A stretch of 64,000 bases of DNA, taken from Pseudaquidulcibacter sp041917055 (GTDB lineage Bacteria > Pseudomonadota > Alphaproteobacteria > Caulobacterales > Aquidulcibacteraceae). The notes beneath the pieces are model-generated. The model was not told where the DNA came from and did not search any database. It worked only from the letters and a program-made list of their open reading frames with translations. The position numbers and the translations under genes were made by a program. Location of the stretch: positions 1 to 64,000 of the forward strand of contig JAYRYJ010000003.1 of NCBI GenBank assembly GCA_041917055.1, written 5' to 3'. Shown in pieces: positions 28,431 through 38,104 of this stretch (position 1 is the stretch's first letter; each line of letters opens with the position of its first letter).

Positions 28431-29840
28431 TCATTTAACTTCTAGCCGCCCCTCCAACCCATTCGCCCAATTGGTTATGTCGCCTGCACCCAAACAGACG
28501 AAGATGTCGCCAGTTTGGCAATTATTTCTCAAGAACGAAGGTAAATCATCGGGCGAACCAAGTTTACTCACATTCTTGTGCCCATGATTGCGTGCGCCTT
28601 GGACAAAAGAGTCGGCATTTATGCCATCAATTGGCTGTTCACCTGCGGCATAGACATCGGCAATGGCGACTATATCGGCATCATTGAGACAGCGACAGAA
28701 ATCTTCAAATAAATCACGCAAACGTGTGTATCTATGCGGCTGCACCACCGCAACCACTTTGCCCTTCGTAACTTGGCGCGCGGCGGCAAGAACGGCTTTT
28801 ATTTCGACAGGGTGATGACCATAATCATCAATAATGCGAACGCCATTATATTCGCCAACCAAAGTGAAACGGCGTTTCACGCCTTTGAATTGCGAAAGCC
28901 CTGCCTGAATTTGTTCAGGCGTTGCGCCAAGGCGGGTGGCAACAATAATTGCCGCCAATGCATTTTGCACATTATGCATTCCCGCCATTGGCAAATGTAA
29001 ATCCCTTATTTCATAGGCTTCAAAACCATGTTTCTTTTGGAAAGAAACATCAAAATGAGAGCCATCAGCTTCGGCGCGAATATTGATTGCGCGCACATCG
29101 GCCTGTGGATTCATGCCATAAGTATAAACACGGCGATCAGTAATTTTGGCAACCAGGCCCTGAACACCTTCATGGTCAAGGCACATTACAGAAAACCCAT
29201 AAAAGGGAACGCTTTCCACAAAAGTTTCAAACGCCTTTTCCATGACTTCTTTGGTGCCATAGAAATCAAGGTGTTCAGGGTCCATATTAGTGACAATGGC
29301 GATATTTGGGCGCAATTTGGTGAATGTGCCGTCGGATTCATCGGCCTCAACCACCATCCAATCGCCTTTTCCCACACGCGCATTCGTGCCATAGGCATTG
29401 ATAATACCGCCATTAATAACCGTCGGGTCAATCCCTGCGGCATCAAGCAAAGTCGCAACCATAGAGGTGGTTGTGGTTTTGCCATGCGTTCCGCCCACTG
29501 CCACGGTCCAACCAAGGCGCATAAGTTCGGCCAACATTTCAGCACGGCGCACAATCGGTATTCCATTATCGCGCGCGGCAACAACTTCGACATTGTCAGC
29601 CTTCACAGCTGACGAAATCAAGACAATCCCCGCACCCGAAACATTTTCACCATTATGCCCGACAAAGGTTTTTATTCCCGCTTTTCTTAGGCGCTCCAAA
29701 TTTGGGCCGTCTTTGGCGTCAGAACCTTGGACTTTATAGCCCCAATGCGCCAAAACCTCGGCAATGCCTGACATGCCAATGCCGCCAATGCCGACAATAT
29801 GTATTGCGCCTATATCTAATGGAATATTCGGTTTTTTCAT
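28431..29840 (-). CDS. murC: UDP-N-acetylmuramate-L-alanine ligase
   Basis: A 469-residue Mur ligase adding L-Ala to UDP-MurNAc in the cytoplasm. It begins with the MurC-type Rossmann motif IHIVGIGGIGMSGIAEVL, has the P-loop VGGTHGKTTTTSM, TNMDPEHLDFYG, and DDYGHHPVEIKAVL. It is the last gene of the dcw cluster in this window; murB, ddl and ftsQAZ, which usually follow, are not present downstream. It lies 8 bases after murG. Confidence 0.97.
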   Translation of the reverse strand: MKKPNIPLDIGAIHIVGIGGIGMSGIAEVLAHWGYKVQGSDAKDGPNLERLRKAGIKTFVGHNGENVSGAGIVLISSAVKADNVEVVAARDNGIPIVRRAEMLAELMRLGWTVAVGGTHGKTTTTSMVATLLDAAGIDPTVINGGIINAYGTNARVGKGDWMVVEADESDGTFTKLRPNIAIVTNMDPEHLDFYGTKEVMEKAFETFVESVPFYGFSVMCLDHEGVQGLVAKITDRRVYTYGMNPQADVRAINIRAEADGSHFDVSFQKKHGFEAYEIRDLHLPMAGMHNVQNALAAIIVATRLGATPEQIQAGLSQFKGVKRRFTLVGEYNGVRIIDDYGHHPVEIKAVLAAARQVTKGKVVAVVQPHRYTRLRDLFEDFCRCLNDADIVAIADVYAAGEQPIDGINADSFVQGARNHGHKNVSKLGSPDDLPSFLRNNCQTGDIFVCLGAGDITNWANGLEGRLEVK

Positions 29841-29848
29841 TTCAGCCT

Positions 29849-30931
29849 TTAGCCTTCAATAATTTCTAAAACTTCGCGCGCCATTTGTTGGGTTGCATCC
29901 GGCTTACCCATTGATTTAACTTTCATTGCGCGCTCTTTCAAATCATTGGTGTCTGATAGCCGCTTCATCAATAATACAATCAGACCATCAAGGTTTAAAT
30001 CGCTTTCTTTAATAACATCCGCCCCGCCTGTTGCCTCAAGGGTTTTGGCATTATAGGTTTGGTGGTCATTCATTGCGCTCGGCAGCGGAATAAACAAGGA
30101 CGCGCGCCCGACAATTGCGGTTTCGGAAACCGTCGAAGCCCCGGCCCTACCGATAATATAATGTGCATTCTTAATTCGTGTTGCCATATCTTTGAAAAAT
30201 GGCCAAACTTCGGCTTCTATTCCAGCAGCGGCATAAGTTTCACGCACCCATTCGGCCTGTTCCTCGCGCACTTGATGGGAAATAAAAAGGCGGATGCGCA
30301 AATCTTCGGGCAATGCTGCGATGGCCTCTGGAACTATTTGCCCTAAAACACGCGCACCTTGCGAACCGCCGGTTATCAAAACCCGAATTGTTCCGTTTTC
30401 GGCTATGTCAGGATAGGGCGCGTCGCGCGCTGCCACCAATTCCGCGCGCACAGGATTACCGACGAAAGATTGTTTGCCTTTTTTTGAAAGCCCTTGCAGG
30501 TCTTGAAATCCCGAAAATATTTTCTTCGCTTTACCTTGAAAGAACTTATTCACGCGGCCCAATATGCCGTTTTGTTCATGAATAACAATCGGGCATTTTG
30601 CGCACCAAAGGGCTGGAAAAGTCGGGTAACCGCCAAAGCCAACCACAATATCGGGCGCATGCACTTTCATAAATGGCGCGGTTTTCATTATTGCATTGAT
30701 TAAGCTAAACACGCCATTGATTTTCCCAAAAATTCCGCCTTCTTCGGCGTTTGTGACGGGAAGAATTAAGGTGTCAGCAGACGGAAAACCATCAATGTAT
30801 TTCTTGCCACGCGGATCTGTTATCAAAACGACGCGCGCGCCGCTTTTTGACATTTCATCGGCAAATGCCTTTGCCGGAAACATATGCCCGCCCGTACCGC
30901 CGGCAGCGATTAAAATTGTTTTATGAGACAA
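29849..30931 (-). CDS. murG: UDP-GlcNAc:lipid I N-acetylglucosaminyltransferase
   Basis: A 360-residue GT28 enzyme making lipid II at the inner membrane face. Motifs: AAGGTGGHMFPAKAFADE, VVGFGGYPTFPALW, HEQNGILGRVNKF, TGGSQGARVLG, and IGRAGASTVSE. Translation appears to start at TTG 30931, with GAGGA five bases upstream. A 229-base gap separates it from ftsW, unusual for this cluster, and may hold its own promoter. Confidence 0.96.
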   Translation of the reverse strand: MSHKTILIAAGGTGGHMFPAKAFADEMSKSGARVVLITDPRGKKYIDGFPSADTLILPVTNAEEGGIFGKINGVFSLINAIMKTAPFMKVHAPDIVVGFGGYPTFPALWCAKCPIVIHEQNGILGRVNKFFQGKAKKIFSGFQDLQGLSKKGKQSFVGNPVRAELVAARDAPYPDIAENGTIRVLITGGSQGARVLGQIVPEAIAALPEDLRIRLFISHQVREEQAEWVRETYAAAGIEAEVWPFFKDMATRIKNAHYIIGRAGASTVSETAIVGRASLFIPLPSAMNDHQTYNAKTLEATGGADVIKESDLNLDGLIVLLMKRLSDTNDLKERAMKVKSMGKPDATQQMAREVLEIIEG

Positions 30932-31160
30932 TAGAATCCTCTTTAACCTGTTGCAAAATCCTTATAAGTTAAAGATTGCTTTGTCCAAAAGATTTGTAAG
31001 ATAGACTTGCAATTAATCTTGACTTTCGACCATCCTGTTAATTTAAGTTGAATTGCGTAAAAGGCTGTCAGATTGCCTATCTTCAAAGAATTGGTCTTCT
31101 TTCTGATTGGGCCATACACTCAAAAGTTAGAAGACGAACTCATAATAAGTGCTGCCAGAC
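30932..31160 (-). other. Unusually long spacer between ftsW and murG
   Basis: A 229-base AT-rich stretch with no gene, in a cluster where neighbours normally overlap or nearly touch. I see no hairpin or repeat in it; a promoter for murG-murC is possible but no convincing box pair was identified. Confidence 0.35.
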
Positions 31161-32321
31161 TTAATGTAAATTGTCGTTTAGCAAAGTCGATGAGCGCCTA
31201 TGTTTTGTAATAGCCAATGCAAGGCCGATTGTTATTGCTGAGCCAAACAATGATGAGCCGCCATATGAAATGAAAGGTAATGTCATTCCTTTTGCAGGGA
31301 TGAGATTCAGATTAACGGCCAAATTAATCCCGACTTGAATGCCAAAAATTAGAAAAAGACTGATACCCGCAGTCTGGGCAAATGGGTCAGTCTGTTTTGC
31401 AGACGAATTTATGCCGCGCATTACCAATGCTGCAAATAATAATATCAAACCGAATGAGCCGATAAAGCCCCATTCCTCGGTCGCTAAAGAGAAAATGAAA
31501 TCGGTTTGGCAATCCGGAAGATTGAATTTAACCTCACCCTCACCTAAACCTTGACCAAAGAATTTGCCGTTTGCGATAGCGTCCAAGCCGCTTGAAACTT
31601 GGGAATTTTTTTCGTCACCCCCGCCCTTAAAGACATTCACACGATCTATCACATGGGGAACAAAGGTGAAAATCAGGATTGTGGCAATCGTATAAAGCGA
31701 AACTAAAATTGCGCCCCAACGTATGGAAATTCCGGAAATCCAAAACACCGCCAAAAAACTCATTGAAATCAAAATTGTTTGCCCGACATCGGGTTGGCGG
31801 AAAATAAATGAAAGCGGTATCACGAAAATCCCGAAAGCAATCAATTCGCCTTTGAATTCTTTATCATAGAGGCGGCGCGATAGGACCCAAGATATTAATA
31901 CCAATAAAGCGGGCTTTATCATTTCCGAGGGTTGCAATGAAAAACCCATTATTTTTAGCCATCGAGTAGCGCCCTTTAAATGGTAACCTTTGAGCGCGAT
32001 AATAATTAAAAGAAGAAGTGAAAATACATAAATTAGAAGCGATATTCTTCGCGCATTATCGAGATTTAGCGTGGACAAAGACGTCATCATCGCAAATGCT
32101 AATATTGCAAAAAATGTTTGTTTATATGCAAAATAGAAAGGATTTGGGACATCAAGCCTTTGGGTCGCTGGGACACTGGAACCAAATGACAAAACTACGC
32201 CGACACTAAGTAAAATGCATGCTAATACAAAAACCGTTCGGTCAATTGAATTCCACCATTGACGCAAAAAATAATTGAATTGAAAATTGGATCTATTGTC
32301 GAAAGTCGCCTGAATTGCCAT
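31161..32321 (-). CDS. ftsW: SEDS-family peptidoglycan glycosyltransferase FtsW
   Basis: A 386-residue polytopic membrane protein with about ten helices. The SEDS signatures are visible: GATRWLKIMGFSLQPSEMIKP (start of the catalytic loop, shown here by GATRWLKI and QPSEMIKP), RQPDVGQTILI, EEWGFIGSFGLI, and NLNLIPAKGMTLPFISYGGSS. FtsW polymerises septal glycan with FtsI. It lies between murD and murG in standard order. Confidence 0.96.
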   Translation of the reverse strand: MAIQATFDNRSNFQFNYFLRQWWNSIDRTVFVLACILLSVGVVLSFGSSVPATQRLDVPNPFYFAYKQTFFAILAFAMMTSLSTLNLDNARRISLLIYVFSLLLLIIIALKGYHLKGATRWLKIMGFSLQPSEMIKPALLVLISWVLSRRLYDKEFKGELIAFGIFVIPLSFIFRQPDVGQTILISMSFLAVFWISGISIRWGAILVSLYTIATILIFTFVPHVIDRVNVFKGGGDEKNSQVSSGLDAIANGKFFGQGLGEGEVKFNLPDCQTDFIFSLATEEWGFIGSFGLILLFAALVMRGINSSAKQTDPFAQTAGISLFLIFGIQVGINLAVNLNLIPAKGMTLPFISYGGSSLFGSAITIGLALAITKHRRSSTLLNDNLH

Positions 32322-32366
32322 GCGCCTTTTTTGACGCTTTATGGTTAAAGAGCGATAAACAAATCC

Positions 32367-33800
32367 TTAAAATGACGAAAATTGAATGATATTATCAGGT
32401 TTTTCCAATTCGCCATCGCGCAATTCTTCAACGCATTTTATGAAATCTTCGCCCCTTTGTTCAAAATCCGAATATTGGTCAAATGATGCGCATGACGGTG
32501 ATAAAACCACAATTTCGATTCCGTCTTCGTGTTTGGCGTCTTCAAAGGCGGATTTTACCGCATTGGCAATGGTTTCGCATTTCTGATGCGGGATTTTATT
32601 AAGGGTTTGCGCAAATCTGTCGCTTGCTTCGCCAATCAAATAGGCTTTGGTAACGCGATTGAATAAAGGGATTAATGGATCAATACCGTCGGTTTTTGCC
32701 TGACCACCGACAATCCAGCGCAATCGCGGAAATGCACGCAGTGCCTGTGCACTCGCGTCGGCATTAGTGGCTTTTGAATCATTGAAAAAGCGAACATTTG
32801 CGATTTGGGCGACTTCTTGCAATCTGTGTTTTAGGCCGCCAAAACTATAAAGGCCGCGCGCAATCACATCAATTGAAAGACCCATGGCTTTGCACGCGCC
32901 ATAGGCTGCAGCAGCGTTTTGACCATTATGCGCGCCCGGCAATGCTTTTGCCAAAGATAAATCGGCAATTTCAATGTTTCGCCCGCTTGTATTATCCCAA
33001 ATCAATGATCCAACTGCACTTATGCCGCAACCAACAAATTGCCAAGATGAAATCGGTAACACTACGCGCGCGCCTTGCGCCATTAGGCGTGTGCAAAGCG
33101 ATTCACCCCAATCATCATCAACCCCGATAATTGCGGTGTCTTTTGAACCTTGATTAGCGAAAATATTGCGTTTTGCAGCAACATATCTTTCCATTGTGCC
33201 ATGACGTTCCAAATGGTCTTCAGAAACATTTAAGAGAATGGCGACATTGCAATGAAGAGATTTTGTCAAATCCAATTGGTAGGATGATAATTCAAGCACA
33301 TAAATACTTCCGGCGCGCGGCTCGTCTAAGGACAAAACGCCAGTGCCAATATTTCCACCAATTCGCGTATCTTTTCCGGCTTGGGACAATATATGCGCGA
33401 TTAATGCGGTAGTGGTGGATTTCCCATTGGTCCCTGTGATTGCCACGATTTTCGGACGCATTTTTTCCTCAATCGCATTGATTTCGCGCGCAAAAATTTC
33501 AATATCGCCAATTATTGGAACTTCACAATCTTGGGCTTTTTTAGCGCACCAATGAATTTTGGGGCCATAAATAGCGACACCCGGCGTCATGACCAGGCAA
33601 TAAAATTCATCAAAATCCATTTCATTGAGATTTGCGATATTGACGCCCATTTTTTGCGCGTTTTCGCGGGTTTTTTCATTGTCATCCCATGCAAAAACCG
33701 CAGCATCACCCTTTTGCAATGAAAGTGCAGTGGCAATTCCCGAACGTCCCAGTCCGAAAACAGCGCACTTTTTCCCTGCAAAAGTTTTTGCTTTGATCAT
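32367..33800 (-). CDS. murD: UDP-N-acetylmuramoylalanine-D-glutamate ligase
   Basis: About 477 residues from ATG 33800. The longer frame to 33890 lies inside mraY and is not needed. The start is two bases after the mraY stop, a coupled arrangement. Motifs: CAVFGLGRSGIATALSL, the ATP P-loop AITGTNGKSTTTALI, LNVSEDHLERHG, and NDSKATNADAS. It adds D-Glu to UDP-MurNAc-L-Ala. Confidence 0.96.
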   Translation of the reverse strand: MIKAKTFAGKKCAVFGLGRSGIATALSLQKGDAAVFAWDDNEKTRENAQKMGVNIANLNEMDFDEFYCLVMTPGVAIYGPKIHWCAKKAQDCEVPIIGDIEIFAREINAIEEKMRPKIVAITGTNGKSTTTALIAHILSQAGKDTRIGGNIGTGVLSLDEPRAGSIYVLELSSYQLDLTKSLHCNVAILLNVSEDHLERHGTMERYVAAKRNIFANQGSKDTAIIGVDDDWGESLCTRLMAQGARVVLPISSWQFVGCGISAVGSLIWDNTSGRNIEIADLSLAKALPGAHNGQNAAAAYGACKAMGLSIDVIARGLYSFGGLKHRLQEVAQIANVRFFNDSKATNADASAQALRAFPRLRWIVGGQAKTDGIDPLIPLFNRVTKAYLIGEASDRFAQTLNKIPHQKCETIANAVKSAFEDAKHEDGIEIVVLSPSCASFDQYSDFEQRGEDFIKCVEELRDGELEKPDNIIQFSSF

Positions 33801-33802
33801 AT

Positions 33803-34882
33803 TTATCTCAATTTTAAAGTCGCAAGTCCTAAAAGCGCGAAAATTGTCGCCATAATCCAAAATCTGATGACAATTGTCGGTTCTTTCCAATGAAGTTTTT
33901 CAAAATGATGGTGCAATGGCGCCATTAATAAAACCCGTTTTCCGGTCAATTTAAATGATGTCACTTGTGCAACCACACTCAAAAGTTCCATTACAAAAAC
34001 GAAACCAACCAATGCCAAAACAAATTCATGCTTTGCGGCTACCGCAACAACGCCCAATGTGCCGCCTAATGATAATGAACCTGTATCACCCATAAAAATC
34101 TGTGCCGGCGGGGCATTATACCATAAGAACCCAAGGCCCGCGCCCAAAATTGCGCCCATAATCACCGCAAGTTCGCCAACATCTTTAACATGATGCAATT
34201 GCAAATAATTGGCGAACTTATAGTGACCGACCAAATAGACAATAAGCCCGAATGTTGAAGAGGCAATCATAACCGGCATAATCGCCAAACCATCAAGACC
34301 ATCAGTAAAATTCACGGCATTGCCGAAACCGACAATTACAATCATACCAAAAAGCAATACAAATGGGCCGGCATAAAGAAGAAAATCTTTTAAAAACGGA
34401 AAGGCAATCGAATAACCCATTTTCGGATTGCCATTTTCACTTTGCCATTTGGCAATGAAATAACAGGCCGCAAAGGCAATAATAAATTCACCAATCAATC
34501 GAATTTTTGACGATAGGCCGTCTTCTTTTTGTTTTTTGACTTTACGATAATCATCAACAAATCCAATAAGTCCGAAACCAATCATAACGCCCATTACGAC
34601 CCAAACATATTTGTTTGACAAATCGGCCCATAATAAAACGCCCAAAGTCACAGCGCCCAAAATCATTAGACCGCCCATTGTTGGCGTTCCTTGTTTGGCA
34701 AAATGGGTTTCGGGGCCAAGTTTGCGAATTGGTTGCCCGCGCCCCTGTTTAACCCGCATGAAATCAATTATGTGACCGCCGAACATCAAAAGCAAAAATG
34801 CCGCCGTCGCAAGGGATAATCCCGTGCGGAATGTGATGTAATTGAAAATATTGAATTGGTCTTTGAGTAATTCGTAAAGCAT
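33803..34882 (-). CDS. mraY: Phospho-N-acetylmuramoyl-pentapeptide transferase
   Basis: A 359-residue, ten-helix membrane enzyme transferring phospho-MurNAc-pentapeptide to undecaprenyl phosphate to make lipid I. Signatures: FAKQGTPTMGG, FGLIGFVDDYRKV, NAVNFTDGLDGLA, AQIFMGDTGSLSLGG, and MAPLHHHFEKLHWKE. It sits 17 bases after murF. Confidence 0.97.
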   Translation of the reverse strand: MLYELLKDQFNIFNYITFRTGLSLATAAFLLLMFGGHIIDFMRVKQGRGQPIRKLGPETHFAKQGTPTMGGLMILGAVTLGVLLWADLSNKYVWVVMGVMIGFGLIGFVDDYRKVKKQKEDGLSSKIRLIGEFIIAFAACYFIAKWQSENGNPKMGYSIAFPFLKDFLLYAGPFVLLFGMIVIVGFGNAVNFTDGLDGLAIMPVMIASSTFGLIVYLVGHYKFANYLQLHHVKDVGELAVIMGAILGAGLGFLWYNAPPAQIFMGDTGSLSLGGTLGVVAVAAKHEFVLALVGFVFVMELLSVVAQVTSFKLTGKRVLLMAPLHHHFEKLHWKEPTIVIRFWIMATIFALLGLATLKLR

Positions 34883-34899
34883 CTGCCCCGCTTTTCCTT

Positions 34900-36303
34900 T
34901 TATGCGTGTTTAAGCGCGCCAAGTGCCGCGACAATCACATTCATTTTTGAACCGTTTGAGCCTTTAACCATGATTACATCATTCGGCAAAACACTTTGTG
35001 TCAGTAAAATTGCAAGTTCTTTGGAAGTTTGTGCATAAGCGCCCTGTTTATCGGCAGGTAACACGTCCCATAAATGCTTCATTCTTTCCCCTGCTAGGAA
35101 AACCAAATCGGGACTTGCCTCTTCAATACTATTAATCAGATTGCGGTGATATTCATTTTCATTGGGGCCAAGTTCCAACATGTCACCCAAAACCGCAATG
35201 CGACGCCCACCTTCGCGCTCCGAAAGTGCCATTAATGCGCCATGCACCGAGGTTGGATTGGCATTATAGGCTTCGTCAACCAAAGTGAATGCGCCGCCTT
35301 TATCCATTGCAATAGTTTTCACCGCGCCGCGACCGTCAAGCGCGCCGAAATTTGACAAAACACTTGCCGCCGCCTCAATCTCCCCACCTGCGAGATAGAC
35401 GAGTGTGAGGGCGCAAAGTCCATTAGATAGCCAATGGTCACCTAATTCTTGGATTTCCCATTCGATTTTTTCACCCAATATGTCGGCGCTTACATGGCGG
35501 TGCTTATTTTTTGTTTCGACCGAAATAATGCGCGCATCAGCATTTTTGTCTTTGCCAAATGTATAGTGGCGAATACCATCAATGTCATTCGCTCGCGCAA
35601 TAAGGCGCTTTGCCATGGGATTATCAGCGGGGATAAGTGCCGCCCCACCTTTTTCAATACCAAGAAAAATCTCAGCTTTGGCATCAGCAATCGCCGCTAT
35701 TGAACCGAAATGCTCAATGTGCACCGGTGCGACGGTGGTAATTGCCGCCAAGTGCGGGCGCACTTGCGGTGAAAGACGCGCGATCTCGCCCGAATGATTC
35801 ATGCCGATTTCAAAAACACCAAAGCGCGTATCTTGCGGCATACGCGCCAAAGTCAATGGCACACCCCATTGATTATTATAGGATTTGACCGATTTATGGG
35901 TTTTTGCACTTGCAGCCAAGGCCGCCGCCGTTAATTCCTTTACCGTGGTTTTTCCCACTGAACCCGTGACCGCAATGCGCTTGGCAATATTGGCGCGGCG
36001 GCGTGAAAAAGCACCCATGTTTTCAAGTGCCAACATTGTATCATCACACAAAACATAATTAGAATTGGGCGCAATTGCGTCTTTGCGGCTAATCAATGCC
36101 GCCCCCGCGCCAGCATTTAATGCATTTTGTGCAAAATCATGACCGTCGCGATCAACTTTAAGGGCGACGAATAAATCACTCTCGGCGATATTTCGGCTGT
36201 CGATTTCGACACCATTTATGGTGAATTCGCCATGCGCGATGCCATGAACCGCTTGCGCGATTTCGTCTGAGGTCCAAAGCGGTTTAGACAATTTCGCCCC
36301 CAT
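34900..36303 (-). CDS. murF: UDP-MurNAc-tripeptide D-alanyl-D-alanine ligase
   Basis: About 467 residues from ATG 36303, which lies inside the end of murE (20-base overlap); the frame continues upstream to 36381 but the extra residues (KPGKSSATKS) are murE sequence in another frame. Motifs: VEIDSRNIAESDLFVAL, the P-loop VTGSVGKTTVKELT, NNQWGVPLTLAR, HIEHFGSIAAIADAKAEI, and DEAYNANPTSV. It adds D-Ala-D-Ala. Confidence 0.95.
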   Translation of the reverse strand: MGAKLSKPLWTSDEIAQAVHGIAHGEFTINGVEIDSRNIAESDLFVALKVDRDGHDFAQNALNAGAGAALISRKDAIAPNSNYVLCDDTMLALENMGAFSRRRANIAKRIAVTGSVGKTTVKELTAAALAASAKTHKSVKSYNNQWGVPLTLARMPQDTRFGVFEIGMNHSGEIARLSPQVRPHLAAITTVAPVHIEHFGSIAAIADAKAEIFLGIEKGGAALIPADNPMAKRLIARANDIDGIRHYTFGKDKNADARIISVETKNKHRHVSADILGEKIEWEIQELGDHWLSNGLCALTLVYLAGGEIEAAASVLSNFGALDGRGAVKTIAMDKGGAFTLVDEAYNANPTSVHGALMALSEREGGRRIAVLGDMLELGPNENEYHRNLINSIEEASPDLVFLAGERMKHLWDVLPADKQGAYAQTSKELAILLTQSVLPNDVIMVKGSNGSKMNVIVAALGALKHA

Positions 36304-37753
36304 TGGCTTTGATATAATCCCACGCGGTTTCTTGGTCCGAAAACGGTAGGATTTTGTCGCCGACGATTTGCCCGGTTTCATGGCCTTTTCCGGCGATAAT
36401 TACGGCGTCACCATTTTGCGCCATCGCGATTGCGGTTTCGATTGCGGTCTTTCTATCACCTATTTCTTGACCATTAGGCACAGCTTCGAGAATTTCCGCA
36501 CGAATTGTCGGTGGATTCTCGGATCGAGGATTATCGTCAGTAACAATCACAATATCAGCGTATTTCGCACCAATTGCCCCCATTTTCGGGCGTTTTGTTT
36601 TGTCCCTATCGCCACCGCAACCAAAAACTAGAATTATTTTCCCCGGCGCATGTGGGCGAATTGCGCGCAATAAAACATCAAGACCGTCGGGCGTATGCGC
36701 ATAATCAACAAATATATGCGCGCCCGATGCGGTATGCCCCAAATGCTCCATCCGGCCTTTGACCGGTGAAAGTGTATTCATTGCCGCAAAAACCGTTTCA
36801 GGTTTCTCGCCCAATGATAAAGCAAGCCCCGCCGCCATCGTGGCATTCAATGCCTGAAATTCGCCAATAAGGGGGATTTCCACCGTATAGGTCTTATTAT
36901 CAAATCGATAATCAATGCGTTGCGAGGCGGGCTTTGGCCATAATTCTTGTATTTTCAAATAAGTTCCGCGCCAACCGACAAGTTTTAAATCCAAACCACT
37001 TTCAATCGCGCATTTTTCAAAATCGGGAGCGAATTCGGCATCAGCATTGACCACAGCGGGCGCGCCTTTTGGCAATAAAGTATTGAATAAAATCATTTTC
37101 GCATCACGATAATTTTCCATGGTTTCGTGATAATCCAAATGATCTTGGGTTAGGTTTGAAAACGCCCCTGCCTTCAATTTTGCACCATGCATACGTTTTT
37201 GCATTAATGCGTGTGACGAACTTTCCATCGCGACATGCGTAATCCCTTTTTCAGCAAGGTTTTCCAAATTGGCATGTAAAGCAATGGGATCCGGTGTGGT
37301 AAAACCCAAATTCACGGTTCCGTCTTTGGTAATTGCACCCAAAGTCCCAAGGCTTGCGGCGCTATGACCGCAAAAATCCCAAATTTGGCGCAAAAAATCA
37401 ACGGTCGAGCTTTTGCCATTGGTTCCTGTTATGGCAATAATTGTTTCCGGCTGTTTGGAATAAAATGCATTGGCGGCACGAAACAATAATTCACGCGCAT
37501 CATCAGTCTTGATAGCGGGAATACCAACATCCCCAATCTCACTTTCACAGACGATTGCTGCTGCACCATTTGCCGCCGCCATTTGTGCGAATTTTGCGCC
37601 ATCGGTGGTCACGCCTTTAAGAGCGAAAAATAAATCACCAGATTTGGTTTTGCGCGAATCTGATGACAATCCTTTGATTTCGACATCACCAAATTCACCA
37701 CATAGTTCCGGCGCAATTAGTTCATTAAGTTTGAAAACTTTTGACAAAGACAT
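36284..37753 (-). CDS. murE: UDP-MurNAc-L-Ala-D-Glu:meso-diaminopimelate ligase
   Basis: A 489-residue Mur ligase. P-loop ITGTNGKSSTVDFL, HVAMESSSHAL, LTQDHLDYHETMENY and DYAHTPDGL are present. The amino-acid specificity motif reads DNPRSENP, which marks the meso-diaminopimelate type rather than lysine. Unlike in most dcw clusters, it is separated from ftsI by 328 bases, nearly all of it taken up by a palindromic element. Confidence 0.97.
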   Translation of the reverse strand: MSLSKVFKLNELIAPELCGEFGDVEIKGLSSDSRKTKSGDLFFALKGVTTDGAKFAQMAAANGAAAIVCESEIGDVGIPAIKTDDARELLFRAANAFYSKQPETIIAITGTNGKSSTVDFLRQIWDFCGHSAASLGTLGAITKDGTVNLGFTTPDPIALHANLENLAEKGITHVAMESSSHALMQKRMHGAKLKAGAFSNLTQDHLDYHETMENYRDAKMILFNTLLPKGAPAVVNADAEFAPDFEKCAIESGLDLKLVGWRGTYLKIQELWPKPASQRIDYRFDNKTYTVEIPLIGEFQALNATMAAGLALSLGEKPETVFAAMNTLSPVKGRMEHLGHTASGAHIFVDYAHTPDGLDVLLRAIRPHAPGKIILVFGCGGDRDKTKRPKMGAIGAKYADIVIVTDDNPRSENPPTIRAEILEAVPNGQEIGDRKTAIETAIAMAQNGDAVIIAGKGHETGQIVGDKILPFSDQETAWDYIKANGGEIV

Positions 37754-37781
37754 TTAAACGCTTTCCATGGCGATTATCTCG

Positions 37782-37814
37782 CCGTGAAAGCACCTGTGTT
37801 CGGCGATTTCACGG
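37782..37814. other. Short hairpin upstream of murE
   Basis: CCGTGAAA at 37782-37789 pairs perfectly with TTTCACGG at 37807-37814 around a 17-base loop. It lies 29 bases upstream of the murE start, between the start and the MITE-like element. The element carries a similar TTCCGTGAAG/CTTCACGGAA hairpin. Whether it acts as an operator, leader hairpin or element fragment is not clear. Confidence 0.4.
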
Positions 37815-37833
37815 TTTTATTTTCGCTTTTGAT

Positions 37834-38104
37834 TAGGGTCAGGACTCATTAATTATCGGCGTGTGATGGGAGGGATTTTGGCCTTACAGTGGTGCTGGAA
37901 ACCGCAAGAATACTGGAGTATTCCAAAAGGTTTACAGTGCCGCTGTAAGGCCAAAAGACCCCCACCCTTCGGGCCGAGTTTTGGCGTCGATAGGAACTGA
38001 AAAAAGGTGTTCCGTGAAGATGGACTTCACGGAAACCTTGTTTTCAGCCCCTATCTTAGCCAAAACATCGGTCACACGTCGTTAATTAATGGGTCCTGAC
38101 CCTA
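37834..38104. mobile_element. MITE-like TA-flanked palindromic element overlapping the ftsI 3' end
   Basis: A 271-base element with 33-base terminal inverted repeats (37834-37866 and 38072-38104; three mismatches), each beginning TAGGGTCAGGAC. Both ends carry TA, as expected for TA-targeting IS630/Tc1-like transposition (family knowledge). Inside are two further stem-loops: 37879-37962 (24-base arms, mostly wobble-type differences, central AATACTGGAGTATT) and 37979-38066 (25-base arms enclosing TTCCGTGAAG/CTTCACGGAA). The whole would fold as a three-way junction. The right repeat encodes the last residues and stop of ftsI. No transposase is present, so it would be non-autonomous. Confidence 0.75.
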
